A stretch of DNA of 64,000 bases from Stenocarpella maydis (Eukaryota > Ascomycota > Sordariomycetes > Diaporthales > Diaporthaceae): the NCBI GenBank assembly GCA_002270565.1, contig NQMI01000066.1, forward strand, positions 1-64,000, in the 5' to 3' direction. A program made the translations under genes and the position numbers. Each line of letters begins with the position of its first letter. The first letter of the stretch is position 1. This document shows, piece by piece, positions 42,982 to 55,084 of this stretch. A model generated the notes under the pieces. It worked only from the letters and a program-made list of their open reading frames with translations, was not told where the DNA came from and did no database searches.

Positions 42982-45111
42982 CTAACTGTTCGCGACCCTG
43001 CCACTGCCCAGATGGCTCGCTCTCTCCTGCCTAATCACTGCCAACTCGGTGTCTTCTGATCTTGAGCGGTTACCAGAATCCTCCTTTGGTGGTTCCGCAA
43101 CAGCCCCTGCCCCAGGCTTCTTGATGCTCTTCCACTCCATAGCCAGAGCGCAAAGCAATGCAGCGAATGCAAGGCCCATGGCGGCCAGAAAAATCCTCGT
43201 CAGGGTGTAGTTGTACGCATCGCGCACAATGTTCATGTCCTCTGGCGGCACAACATTAGCCAGCTCCGTCGCACCGGTCTTGACGATCAGGGCCGGGTCA
43301 ATGCCAGGGACACCCGTCAGCCGCGAGACGAGCAGGTTGCTGAGAATGGTCTGCCCGACAGTTGTGAAGATGGCGCCTCCAAGTTGCTGCGCAAAGAATA
43401 TGCAGGCGATTCCCATAGACACGTCAGCCATGGGCAAGACAGTCTGCACGGCCAAGCTACCCGTCTGCATACCCATCCCGAGACCGAAGCCAGACAGGAA
43501 CTGGTAGCCGACCCAGTGGCCCTGGGGGGCACCACGGGTAAGAGTGCTTAGTAGGCCTTCGCCAATGACCATGATAGATGGGCACAGCAACATGGAAGGA
43601 ACATAGTATCCTATCTTCTGAGTCGCCACTCCGTTGATCAAGCTCGAGGCCACGAGTGACAGCACCAGTGGCAACGTGTAGATACCCGAGTTGAGGGCGC
43701 TCACGCGCTGAACGGTTTGGACTAGACTCGAGGTCAGCAACCCGGCACAACCCAGAAAATAGGTGACAAAACTTACACCAAATTGGAAGATAGTAGACCA
43801 GCATGAGCATGGAGCCCGCAATGAAGAATGTGAACCAGACGCCGAACAGCACAGTGCGCTGTTTGATGATTCTTGGCGGGATAGAAGCAGTGTCGGGCAT
43901 CAAGATTTGCACAGCTGCGAAGGCCAGCCCGAGTATGCCAAACAAAACGAAGAGCAAAATGACACGCCAGTTAGCCCACGCGTACGTCGCACCGCCCCAT
44001 TGCAGCGCAAGAAGCAGGCAGACCACACACGGGATGAAGAAGAATGTACCCAGGGGGTCGAGCCGTTTGATGTGTTCCATAAGGGGAGCTGGCTGTGTCT
44101 TGCGCGATGGTGGGTTCCAAAAGAAGATCATGAAAAGCCTGTCAATCCTGTCAGAACGGCGAACCCGGCTCCAGGATGTTGCATATGAACCTACAGAGTA
44201 AAACCGCCGATTGGGAGGTTGATATAGAAGCACCATCTGGTGGGGGAGATTAGTATACGCCCACCCACAGCTGGCAGCAGAGGTCAAGCTTACCTCCAGG
44301 TCAGTGTACTGGTGAAGGCGCCACCAATCAAGGGTCCCAATACCGACGAGATACCAAACACCATTCCGAACATGCTCTGGAACATTGGGCGCTTGGGCAG
44401 AGGGATCATAGGGATCATGATCATCATGGCCCCCGAGAAGATGCCCGCGCTTCCAAAGCCGGCTACGGCCCGGCCGAAGATGAATACCGGCGACGTGGGA
44501 GCAGCTCCGCATATGGCAGAACCGGCCTCGAAGATGAGAACAGACGTCAAAAATGTCCTGGCGAGGCTTGTTAGCAGGTGGCCATGGCTGCGGAAGCCTG
44601 TCAGGACGTACCATTTCACGTTGTAAAACTTGAACAGACGGCCGAAGAGAAGTTGCGAGGCCGATGTGGTCAGCATGTAGGCAGAGCCGTACCAGCCGAT
44701 GTCCCCCAAGCTGTGATATTGATCCGTGATTTGAGGGATTGCTGTTGCCACAATGGTCCGGTCAAGGGCAACAAGGAAGACAGCCAGGAAATTCGCCAAC
44801 AACGTCAGCCAGAACCGAAGAGTCTTGGGCCTGTATAACGTGTTGGGGCCTTGGGCCACAGGACCCCCTGGCCCTCCTGGGCCGCCTGGACCTGGGGGCA
44901 CAGGAGGCCCCTGAGAGATGGCCTTCTTCGGAGCCGGATCCGAACCAGACGCGCCCTCGTTCGGATTCCCCATCGGGCATGAGCGATATGGACCGTCGTG
45001 GCCTTGCTTCTCGACGTCGAGAATGCTCTCATTACCATCCCCGAGGTGCCTCAGGGAGGAGGCCACATGGGTATGGCTACTAGCCAGGGACGTGGTTGAA
45101 CGATTCATCAT
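42982..45111 (-). CDS. MFS drug/toxin exporter, 14-TM DHA type
   Basis: Major facilitator of about 635 residues, similar to fungal proton-driven exporters that secrete toxins or drugs through the plasma membrane (the TOXA/GliA/AflT type); the substrate is unknown. Exons 45111-44612, 44557-44294, 44236-44195, 44138-43777 and 43721-42982 join in phase. The N-terminal 95 residues are hydrophilic with a PGGPGGPGG run. Signatures: [13 protein letters not shown] after the first helix, [10 protein letters not shown], loop 2-3 [26 protein letters not shown], motif C-like GPLIGGAFT, then [12 protein letters not shown], all as in 14-TM members. The C-terminal helices include [17 protein letters not shown]. 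Two ATGs lie at 45111 and 45108. It is divergent from the Zn2Cys6 regulator gene, which makes co-regulation plausible. Confidence 0.92.
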
Positions 45112-46764
45112 GTATCAGTCCGCTCGCCTTCCCTCCGCTAATATATATCGAAATAGACTGGCCAGTCAGTAGAGAAGCCGGAGACAGGTTACACGACGGC
45201 TTGGGAAGAAGGAAAGGGTCTCTATCATGCAGACTGGTAGATCGGCGGGCAAAAAGCAGCATCGGCAGCAGCACCAGCACCGCCAGCAGCAGCAGCAGCA
45301 GCAGCAGAGGACCCAACAAAGCCTGCTACCCTAAGACGATCAGAGAGGCAACTGGGCATGGTATGAGCTACACACGGCAGCTGAAGGGGTGAAATGCTTA
45401 AGTAGCCCTTCCACTGCCACCCTAGCTCGGCTCACCTCTTTGCCGTCGCCGACGGAGCCCCATTGCAAGGGCGGGCCAGCCTGAGTGCATCCGGTGCATC
45501 TCGGCGGATTCCGCGACAGGAACCATGGGCACAGTAGCCGTCATCGATGGGAGGGACGAGACCACAAGGCCGCGACTGGTAGGCGTTGAAGCTGGCGCCG
45601 GTGGCCAGGCTCTGGTGCTCGTTGGAGATTCCCCAGCCTCGGACCCGGGAGGGCTGACTAGTGCCTGCGAAAAGGCCGAGGCTGGTCTGGCGGGGTGGGC
45701 TTCGGTCCCGAGAGTACATGCTGGGCGCGCTGGGAAAACGGGACGGCGGGTCACCTGGGCGATAGGCCGTTACACGTCAGCCCGCCAGGAGCACTAGCAG
45801 AAGCTGGTCCCGTCCCATCTCCAGCGGCTCTCAGCGGGTACCTGGCCGAGATGCCCGACCAACCCGATCAGACAGGCCAAAGATAGAAGGAGGGGGAAAG
45901 AGCGAAACCTCCTGGCCGCCCGTCCCACGAGTCTCACGGCAGCAAAGCCCCTCTCAGCCTCAGCTCTCAGTCACAAGCCCCATCACACTGGCCCGTGGTG
46001 TGAGGCTGGAGACGGCCACGACAAGACGAGCCAGACGGTGAGGCACTCGTCCATTGCCTGGTGGTCCAGCAGCACAGCGGACAGCACTCCCGCCGGCACA
46101 CGTGCCTGCGCACGCCCATCCCAAGCCGTCGTCCCAGCCCGTCTGATTCTATACCGTTCGTCCCATGTCCCCCCGCCCAGTGTCCATGCTCTTCATGTCC
46201 ATGCCCATGCCTGTTGCTGTTTTCAGACGCGGCTCGGACCTGTCGATCGCACGACCACGACGATCGACGTGACATGACCCGGGATATCCTGCCGTCATAT
46301 TGGTGAACAAGGGACGCATTGCACTGTAAAGAGCACGCCACTGCGGCGTCTACCTCTATCGGCTACAAGGACGGCGCCTCGTGGCCGGCAACCAGCCCGA
46401 GACAAGACTCACTGCCTGCTGCCCCAGCGCTAGGCCTGCGTTTGATTGCTCGCTTAATCGTCTCCGTCGACGGACGCTGAGCGCTCCCAGCGACACCATG
46501 AGATAGTCGCCATCCGCGCGCCTACTCGACTCGCCTTGCCTATCCCCGACCGAACCGTGCAGGTACAGGCACCAGCCTGGCCACACTCACACACTGGTTG
46601 GTCGTGTAAGATATTCCCCCCCCCCCGTCTTCGTTCGGCTCTTGGCCCAGGGCCCTCTGGCTCACCTTTCGGATCCGAGGCTCTGCTGTAGCTGACCGGA
46701 ACCTCCAGTCTATGCTCATGCCACCCCATCTGCGCCGTCCCAGCACAGGAGACCGAGACCCACA
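45112..46764. promoter_or_regulatory. Divergent promoter region of MFS exporter and Zn2Cys6 regulator
   Basis: About 1.65 kb between the two divergent start codons, so both promoters must lie in it. It contains a CAG/CAC trinucleotide tract at about 45265-45306, about 150 bp before the MFS start. Just before the regulator start, a run of about 10 C occurs at about 46617-46626. No particular binding site could be assigned. Open stretches here are overlapping and unsupported. Confidence 0.5.
45265..45306. repeat. CAG/CAC trinucleotide tract upstream of the MFS gene
   Basis: A run of CAG units with a few CAC and CCG, upstream of the MFS start on its antisense side. Non-coding as far as can be seen. 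Confidence 0.85.
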
Positions 46765-47379
46765 ATGGCCGGCCCTTCCCCTGACTCCTTCTTGCCTGCA
46801 TCCGCCGCCCAAGGCGTGGTAACCCCCGAGGCCTCGCTCGTGAAATTAACCAGAGGACACTCGTGCGTTCTCTGTCAACAACGTAAAGTGCGCTGCGACA
46901 AGAACAAGCCTTGTGCCAACTGTGTCAAGGCTGGCGTCGACTGCAAGGTCGTCCCTCCTCAGCCCCCTCGCCGCCGCAAGAAAAAGCCACAAGAGAGGGA
47001 GCTCGTCGACCGCCTCAGGAAGTATGAGGCCCTGCTCTCCCAACACGGCGTCGACTTTGAGCCGATTGGCCAGCACCTTAGGTCCTCCGACATAGCCAAT
47101 GATGAGGTCGACGAGATCGAGCACGGAATTGAGGGCCTCAAGACGTCTCCTTCCTCCACGGGCCAAGAAGGCGTCCCTGGCGAGAAGTAAGGGCTGTACT
47201 CCTGTCCGCTATACCGCCGTTGCTAACTTAAACTCACCAAGGCCGCCTTTCAAATGGTTTCCGTACTACAAAGATGTATGTCCTCCGTGTCTCATCTCCT
47301 GTTCTTCATTCACCAAGACTCCCACTTCCCAACCCCTTGTCTCTGGAACGTTGTCCAACCCCCCACCACCTTCCAAAAT

Positions 47380-47411
<32 letters not shown>

Positions 47412-49693
47412 AAAATATTATTCGCGCTTCTCCCTGGCGCCTCATCACTATACCATGGCATCATGTCATAATCTGTGGACTGTTCCTGCTTTACATCATC
47501 TCACGCTCCTGCGGAGTGAGCTGGTTCCAGAGACGTCCGTTTGCTGCGTTATCCTTGGCTTCCTTCATCTCCTCTGACAGACCAATAACTGAGTCTTGAT
47601 GTAAACAGTACAGGGCACAGGATGGCCAGTCCAGGGATTCTTCAGACGACGGCTCTGAAGGTCCAATGATCCATCATGCTTTTGACAAGATGTTCGACGG
47701 CCAAGATGGCTTTCCATTCGTCATTGGGGGGTCAACTTCGTCTGTCACCAGCCTGCATCCCTCTGGCGTCCAGATTTTTCAGCTCTGGCAGATCTATCTG
47801 GAAAACGTCAACCCATTACTAAAAATAACACATACACCTACGATACAAGGCTCGTTGATTGAGGCAGCAGCGAATCCAGCGAGGATCGCAAAGCCTCTTG
47901 AGGCCCTAATGTTTAGCATATACTTCATTGCTGTCGTATCTATGACGGAAAGCGAAGTGCGAGAGACATTCCAAGAGGACAAGAATCTACTGCTGTCTAA
48001 ATACCACCATGGAACTCAGCAAGCCCTTATCAACGCCGGGTTCATGCGGAGCCCGGACCTCGTCGTCCTTCAAGCATATGTGATGTATTTGGTATGTTGG
48101 CCTTCCAAATTAACGTGTAGAGAACCAGCGGTCCTCGATATCTGACACAATCAGCTTTGCGTCCGCCAATACACCGATCCACGTTCTTTGTTTTGTTTAA
48201 TAGGCATTGCAGTTCGCATTGCTCAACGGCTAGGACTACACCGAGATGGCGAGCAATTCCATCTGGCCCCGTTCGAGGTCGAGCTCAGACGACGGCTTTG
48301 GTGGCAGTTAGTGATTTTCGACAAAAGGATCGCTGAGATCACAGGATCGACAATTACCGCCTTGTCAGCCAGCAGGGGGGACTGCAAATGGCCCCTCAAC
48401 ATTAATGATACGGATCTGCATGTTCATGCCAAAGATCGAATCGCACCGTACCCCGGGACCACGGAGATGCTGTTTTGCCTCACGAGATTCGAATTGACAG
48501 CTGCAGCAGACATCAACGGGGTCCGAGCGGTACCGAACCTCGGGGCCAACGGCGGGAAGCCAAAGTTTCAGTACAGCGCATCCCCAAACTCCTCTGATGT
48601 AGTAACGAATGCCGCCAATCACAACCTTCCCGTCATGGATGTAGACAGCTACATGGCCTATATCGAGGACAGGTACCTGAAGCATTGTGACCCAAAGGTA
48701 CCTTTACACCTCTTCACACTGTTGATGACGCGTCAGTCTCTATCCAAGCTCCGCATCATCGACTATTTGTGTCGCGGACATCTACAACAACACCCAGACC
48801 CCAAGAACGTGCCGGCAGGTCCCGAGCGTGCACTACGCGAGTCAGTATTCGAAGAGGGAGTGCGCGTACTCGAGTACGACATTATGATCCAAGGGCATGA
48901 GTCCCTCCAGGGCTTCAGGTGGTTCACTTTTATGCACTTCCCCCTGCCCGTGTACATGTATCTGGTCGGCGAGCTGAGGTACATCACAAGTGGCGATATG
49001 TGCGAGCGGGCATGGACGGCCATATTCGAAGATCATGAGAAAAGAGGGGTGATCAACAACTTGAGAAGCCCGATACACACCGCTATGGGTGGTATAATGC
49101 TCAAGGCGTGGGATGCTTACGAATCAGCCAAAAAGCAGATGGGGAAGCCCATATCACAGCTGCCAAAGCTAATTGGGATTCTCAAAGATCGGGCAAAGTC
49201 GATGAATACGAGCAGCAAAGATGCCTCTTCATCGTCACAGCATTCAGTACCAGGGTCAAATGGCAGGGTCAGCGTCAGTGCATCAAGCGGCCAGGGTAAC
49301 TACGTTGCCCAGCAGCAGCAGCAGCACCACCAGCAGCACCAGCACCAGCACCAGCACCAGCACCAGCACCAGCACCAGCAGCAGCAGCAGCAACAACGAC
49401 ATCAACAACGACACCAACAACAACCGCAACAGCAGCAACCAGATATGAATATGCACAGCGCAGGGAACTCGCCCCCCATTGTGTCCGCACCTGCTTCGGG
49501 AGGGATGGAATCAATAACCGGTGGGATGTTCGGAGGCGGCGGCTTTGAGGGGATCAATCCCCACATGTTCAATTCCGGAGTCATGCCGAGCGAAATGGAC
49601 TTTGGAGGTATGGATTGGAGCACAGTCTCCGCATGGGGAGGGGCATTTGCTACATATGATCCTTTCACGCAACCCAGTATGTCTGGGCCATAG
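46765..49693 (+). CDS. Zn2Cys6 transcription factor with fungal-specific domain
   Basis: Nuclear DNA-binding regulator of about 825 residues. Exons 46765-47186, 47242-47275, 47609-48091 and 48155-49693 join in phase. The zinc cluster has Cys34, 37, 44, 50, 53 and 60 in the pattern C-x2-C-x6-C-x5-C-x2-C-x6-C, followed by the basic linker PPRRRKKK and a coiled-coil segment (ELVDRLRKYEALLSQ). The fungal-specific transcription factor domain (about residues 190-560) includes FQLWQIYLENVNPLLKITH and the typical GIAVRIAQRLGLHRDG, then LRRRLWWQL. The C-terminal part has a long Gln/His tract (nucleotides 49310-49440) and a Gly-rich tail, likely the activation region. Intron 2 (about 333 bp) is long for this genome and contains an AAAG microsatellite. 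It sits opposite the MFS exporter gene and may control it. Confidence 0.93.
47381..47414. repeat. GAAA microsatellite in intron 2 of the Zn2Cys6 gene
   Basis: About eight tandem GAAA/AAAG units inside the long second intron. Slippage is likely to change its length between isolates. Confidence 0.9.
49310..49440 (+). repeat. In-frame CAG/CAC/CAA tract coding Gln/His
   Basis: Encodes five Gln, then alternating His-Gln pairs, then mixed Gln/His/Arg, in the C-terminal region of the Zn2Cys6 regulator. Such tracts are common in activation domains and vary in length. Confidence 0.9.
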
Positions 49694-51762
49694 GCGAGGC
49701 CTACGCCTGAATATGCTGGTGTCCCCCACCAGGCAGCAGAGCTGGAGACGGAAGTCACGATTTAATAGACAATACGGGGGCTGATGAAGTTGCAGATTAT
49801 ATTTTCTGCTCTCTTGTATATATACGTGTAATCGCCACTGTACTGCCACACGACTTAGTGTGTACAAATCCAGTGCCACAATATCTACGCACCGAAAGAA
49901 ATTTGAGCAAGCACAAGGGGTTTCTGCAGAGGCCGGGGGCCATGATCTATGATCGACAACATTAGCTGTGACTGGGCCCTCTTGTCCAAGTCCCACCTGC
50001 ATCGAGCCAGGGGTGCCGGCGTGGACCATTCCTCTTGCCTCGCAAGCGCCCCACAACCGGGGGTCATTTCAAGACCCCAATCAATTTGGCGCATTCTATC
50101 AATAGTATAGTTGGCGTTGGCAAACTTTCACGAGCCTCTCAATCTCCATTACCTTGGGGGGGGGATGGGGGGGATTGTCCATCGACTTACACTATAAAGG
50201 CTCCTCCCCCAGAAAACCCAGCACCAGGCGTGCGGGCCGTGACGACGCAGGGATCAAGGATGGGCGGCTCGCAAAGCTCGGTCGTGGGTGGTTTCGGGTG
50301 ACCCGAAGGACTGGGAAACGGTGGAGACTAAATACGGAATACGTCTTGGAAGAAAAGCACGGGCATGCGAGAGCGTGGGGACTGGACTGTACCTCTATTT
50401 CAAAATGTAATAGAGACACCAGGGTCCAGCAGCAGCAGCAGCTCACGTTTGGGTGGCGCCCCCCCCCCTCCTAGACAAAATTAAAACGCCACCCCTCAAG
50501 CCATTTCATTCCCCCGTTGCTTCTCTATTGGCTTCGGACAGAAGAAGGTGGCGTCTCCAGTCATCCTTTATATTTTGACCTAGGCGATGTCGTAGCCATG
50601 TTGGGCCCTTCGCTCCCCACAGTCGCGGTGACGGGTGCCGCGCAACAGTACGTGCGGAGCTTCCCCACGCTGGGGACCGGAGGAGGGATGTAGCCGTCTC
50701 TGTGTGTGGGTGTGTTTGTGCCGCGGTCTGCCACGAGGGCTCCTTGTTGGGGGGCGTACTACTCGGTACTCTATTAGGTATCTTGCCCGCATCAAGTGGC
50801 TGCTGTTGTCTCACCCCGGCATCGAGAGCGATTCCCAAGCCACCACCCGCTGGACAACATGTGGTTTTGAGGCACAGGCTTGGGTAACCCCCGGCCACAC
50901 ACGGCATGCGTTGGGCCTCGTGGGAATCCTTGTTGCGCGTCCTGTAGGGCCGAGAGGTGCTTCCAGAGTGAGCTGGTTAAGCTTGTCCCCGAGCCATCGC
51001 GCTGCCAGCACTCAAATGCCCGGGGCATGATGCCAATTGGTGTTCTCGCGAGCCTGTGATGAGCGCGCAGACATGTCGGGATCCGGCAGTCGAGGTCCCG
51101 GCGTTGAGTGCAACTTGTGATTATACCTTGCCCGTGGCGACACAGTCAGACGCGTTTGCCCTCGGCGAATTCTCCTCCCTGGAGGAGTAATTCCCGTCCG
51201 GGCTGCGTGTTGGCTGTGCCGGCCACCGAGTATGGCAGGCGAGGACACTACCATGGGCAACTCGACGCTTGGCGTGGAAGATTGGTTCAAAATCGTGCAG
51301 GAGAGCCTTAGGGAGCAAGCGTGGACGCCGCACGTGGCTTCATTGTGCATTTAATACCTGACGAGAATCCGAAGCGGTGGGTGCCACACCGGGCTCAAAG
51401 AGACCCCTCCGGTCTCCAGTCTGGGATATTGGCCGGAGAAGGATCACGGTGTGGGAATTGGGAAATTGGTAACAGGAATAGCCCTTCCGTTTGCCGCGCC
51501 GCCTGTTCTTGGTGGGAGTGGATTTATTTTTTTAGTATAGACATACAACATTATCATGATCCAGACTTGCTTCTTCTTCCTTCTCCCACCTCAAATAACG
51601 CCTGGGTGTTCACTTCCATGAGCACCGTCCATGCAAATATCCGTCTATCTAGGTATAGTGAGTAGATCCAACCTCTCGTTTTTTGTTTTGCCTTTTTTGT
51701 ACACATCATCACCGGAGATGATATGAAGCACCTGTGATAAATAACCTCGTAACCTGCGGGCG
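49694..51762. other. 2 kb convergent intergenic region, no gene seen
   Basis: Lies between the 3' ends of the Zn2Cys6 gene (+) and the Mdj1-like gene (-). It contains short G and C homopolymer runs (about 50156-50171 and 50458-50470). Open stretches are short and overlapping. Nothing supports a gene. Confidence 0.5.
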
Positions 51763-53528
51763 TCACTCCTTCTTGCCACTGTTCGTTTTGCTGGAGCCGT
51801 CCGTCTTGCCATCCGTTTCATTTCCCTGTCGGTGAGCGGGATGGTTTGTCAGGTTGTGCCATATTGACTTCAAGAACCCTTCGTTCTGATGGTCCTCGGC
51901 CGTGCTTGATGCACTGCTATTTCTGTGGGTGCGCTCAAGTATCAGTTCGCCCGTCTTCCCACGCCATGGTTGAACTCTTGACTTACGATGCTGTCCCTGA
52001 CCCACCCGAGGGCTTGACCATTACTCTCTTTGCCGTCCTGTCACCCACCTCATCCGCCAGCATCTCAACGAGCGTCCGCTGGTTGGCTGTGAGGTATTTG
52101 GGCATGTTGACCTTGAACTCCACCTTCAGATCCCCTGACCCGCCGCGGCGGCCGTTCAGTTTCTTCATTCCCATACCAGCCAGGGTCATCTTGTCACCCG
52201 TCGACGTGCCAGTCGCAACCTTGACATTGACCTGGCCATCAAGGGTCGGTACCGTGACCTCTCCGCCTAGCAGTGCCGTCGTGAAGGGTATCGTAGCCGT
52301 GTAGAGAATATCGGAACCGGATCTGCTGAACTTCTGGTCCGGCGCGACACGCACGAACACAAACAGGTCGCCGTTGACACCCCTCATGCCGGGCGCGGCC
52401 GCAGCACCCATGACAGGTGCATCACCCTGGCCATCTACCCGTAATCTCATGCCGTCTTCAATACCACCGGGGATATCCACCGTCAGGGTCTTGCGCTCCC
52501 TCAACACGCCGTCACCCTTGCAAGATTTGCATTGTGAGCCCTTGGGGACTGTCGTTCCAGAGCCGCCGCAGGCGCCACACGTCGAAGCCATCTGGAAGCC
52601 GCCCGACATGAAATGTACGCGCGTGCCACTGCCCCCACAGCTCTGACACGTACTGCGCTTCGCGCCCTCCTTCAGGCCGCTGCCACTACAGGTGCCGCAC
52701 GACACCAGGGGCGTGATAGTAATCGTCTTGCTTGTGCCCTTGGCGGCCTCGATGAAGGATATGGTCGCCTGCACCTCGATGTTGTCGCCGACCACGGCCG
52801 TCTCCTGCTGGAAGGGGTTCCTCCCGCCCCTCCGTGCGCCACCGCCGAAGGCTTGGGTAAAGATGTCGTCAAAGTTGAAGCCCTGGCCCCCAAAACCACC
52901 ACCAGCACCGAAACCCCCGAAGCCCGAGAATGGACCGCCCGCCCCTCCAAACGGATCGCCGCCCGGGCCACCCGGCCCAGCATTGGGGTCAAAGGCGGCA
53001 GCGCCAAACTGGTCGTATTGCTCCTTCTTCTTGGGATCTGACAGAATCTCGTAGGCGGATTGTATCTCGGCGAACTGGTCCTTGGCTTTCGGGTCTTTGT
53101 TCGTGTCAGGGTGGAACTTCTTCGCGAGGCCGTAGTAGGCCTTTTTGATTTCGGACGACGAGGCGCTCTTGCTAACCCCAAGGGCCTTGTATGGGTCTTT
53201 GATCGGGGCGCGCGATACTGGGGTCGCGTGGAAATCCTGTCGCGGCGGTTCGCGTGCGGTAAGCTAGTTGAACTCGCACACGGAAGATGAGAAATCTGCA
53301 CTGCAGGAGTCAAGGGTTCAGCTCGTCCTGACTTACCCTCCTTGGAACAGGCTGCAGACCACATCTCCGTGACAGCTGCCGCCTCGCCTGTACCGGTCTG
53401 GGAGTGACGGTATGGAGCTTCCTTGCTTGCGCAGGGCAGGGCGATATGGCGAGCTTGCGTCCGCAAATTTGGGCCGGCTTGAGCGGCCGCGCAGGAGCCG
53501 CGGCTCGGACTACAATGCTTGGTTGCAT
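51763..53528 (-). CDS. Mitochondrial DnaJ/Hsp40 co-chaperone, Mdj1-like
   Basis: Type I J-protein that stimulates mitochondrial Hsp70 in folding of imported proteins. Exons 53528-53337, 53236-51987 and 51922-51763 join in phase, giving about 533 residues, the usual Mdj1 size. Residues 1-64 form an Arg-rich, acid-poor N-terminus ending RRVS..RR, as expected for a mitochondrial presequence; exon 2 begins [21 protein letters not shown]. The J domain carries HPD at about 106-108. A Gly/Phe-rich region follows (about 140-200). Then come four zinc repeats, [24 protein letters not shown] and CKSCKGDG (about 244-303). The C-terminal substrate-binding region ends with [14 protein letters not shown], the typical Mdj1 tail, encoded by the last exon. 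The ATG at 53528 is chosen by the presequence and splice phase. Confidence 0.93.
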
Positions 53529-54443
53529 GTTTCAACGAGGAACACTAGACGCATTGAAGGGGCAGAAAGAAAATCCAAATCTGGCGGAGGTGTTGGCCTC
53601 TGGGGAATATCGTGCTGGGTTGCAAGAGAATATCTTGGAAAAATCTAGAACCCGATGCTGCTTGACAGGGCCGACGGTGGCCGCCCCACAGACTGCCGCT
53701 GCGGCGGGTTGAGAGCTTGCGCTGCCGACGTTAATTACTCGATCCGTCATTGGTACAAGCTTATAAGCGACCACGGATATCGGGCATCTGGGCATGGCTT
53801 GAGCGGTACATGTGTTTCCCAACCAACAGGAAAAGAAGAAAGAAAGAAAGAAGGAAGAAAAACCACAACTCTAGCATGTTTCATCCTACACTCTCATTTA
53901 TGCACCCCCCAATGCATTTTCCATTGATCATAGCAGTTGCAGTAAACCTGTCCTCTGACTGCGTGCCTGCGTGCCTGAGGCAGATACCAGTGCGTCATCT
54001 TCAGCCCAAAGCTTGGCTGGCCCCGATAAGCCTTGCAAAATGTGGGGAGTGGCGTCTTATCGCCGAGGTCGCGCGATCCCCCAAGCAGTCCTGCTCCCCT
54101 AAGGGCCTGCCTGGCCTGTGGCTGCACTCGGAAATTCTGGTATAGAGTCACAAGGCAACTGCAATTCCATAGAGATATGGAACTCGAAGTTGACCTGCCT
54201 AGTAATCATAGAAATCAAGTATAGGGAGTATCTTGAGTCGTTACCCGTGAATGCCAAACGCCAATCTGGCCACCTGCCAGGACCCTTTCATTTCCTTGAG
54301 AATTCAGCGTGACGGAAAAATCACGCCTGGGGCAAGAAACCAGCACCCGTGAGCGCTGTCTAGCCTGTTCCTAACGCCTGCCATGAGATAGATAAATAAA
54401 CCTTTGCCCCAAAAAACAACGACTCTGCTGATGCGAGGAGCAA
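53529..54443. other. Intergenic region upstream of the Mdj1-like gene
   Basis: Holds the Mdj1-like promoter and the SAP30-like 3' flank. A GAAA/AAGG-type microsatellite lies at about 53829-53860. No gene is supported. Confidence 0.5.
53829..53860. repeat. GAAA/GAAGG microsatellite
   Basis: Purine-only tetranucleotide run of GAAA units with a few GAAG, upstream of the Mdj1-like gene. Confidence 0.8.
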
Positions 54444-55084
54444 CTATATTCTGTCCGGTTCCGTCATCTTCTTGCCGGTCCTGGGCAGGATGCTCGTCTT
54501 GGTCAGCCGTCCTCGCCTGACCCGGTGCACGAAGTCCACGACAGTATCGTTCTCCTGGACAGCCTGGCTGCTGAAGTGCTTGCGCACCGTGTTTGCAAGT
54601 TGACCCTTGGTCTGGCGCCGGAAGGCTTGTTTTCTCGCCAGTGTCGGGGAGTGTAGGCCAATGCTGCCTGGCTTGGTCAGGACCCAGGAGCGGTAGTCGC
54701 TCGCGTAGGCGGTCGGGGTTGCGAGGTGGTACTCGCGGCGGTACCTATGGAGGAAGTCACGGTCGAAAGTGGTCCATTGTATCTGTAGGGGCGACTCTCA
54801 GCAAGGGTGACTGCGTCACGGGCGGCGATTGGAGGGGGGCTCATGGACACCCCCCCTCCTGAGGACATGGGAAGACTCACGCTTGGAATGGCAGCGGGTG
54901 CATTTGTTGCGGCGGGCTCTGTAGGCGGTGATGGCATGTTCGCAGCATTCGTGACCTCTTTCAAATTCGACCCGGTGGAGCTGGCGACGCGGCGCATCTT
55001 TCCGTTTGTGTGGCTGTGGCCGTTCTTTTCTTTGGGATGGGTCGACTTGGGCTCCGAATCGTCGTGGGCTTTTTTGGGAGGCAT
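54444..55084 (-). CDS. SAP30-like subunit of the Sin3/Rpd3 histone deacetylase complex
   Basis: Small nuclear protein (about 180 residues) of the SAP30 Sin3-binding family, which bridges Sin3 and the histone deacetylase for gene silencing. Exons 55084-54881 and 54782-54444 join in phase 0 across a 98-bp GT-AG intron. Exon 1 (68 residues) is a Lys/Ser/Pro-rich disordered start, MPPKKAHDDSEPKSTHPKEK. Exon 2 carries the Sin3-binding domain: IQWTTFDRDFLHRYRREYHL, then TPTAYASDYRSWVLTKPGSIGLHSPT, then TVRKHFSSQAVQENDTVVDFVHRVR, which match the family. The gene ends at the TAG at 54446-54444. It would be missed by any search using single open frames because exon 2 lies in a different frame. The family call is from memory of the motif, not a search. 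Confidence 0.82.

Noticed and set aside
23686..49693. A secondary-metabolite gene cluster
   Set aside because: P450, exporter, regulator and methyltransferase are present but no backbone synthase, and housekeeping-type genes lie between them.
52672..53535. 287-residue open frame on - over the DnaJ N-terminus
   Set aside because: It is out of frame with the J domain and zinc repeats; the joined exons at 53528-53337 and 53236-51987 explain the region.
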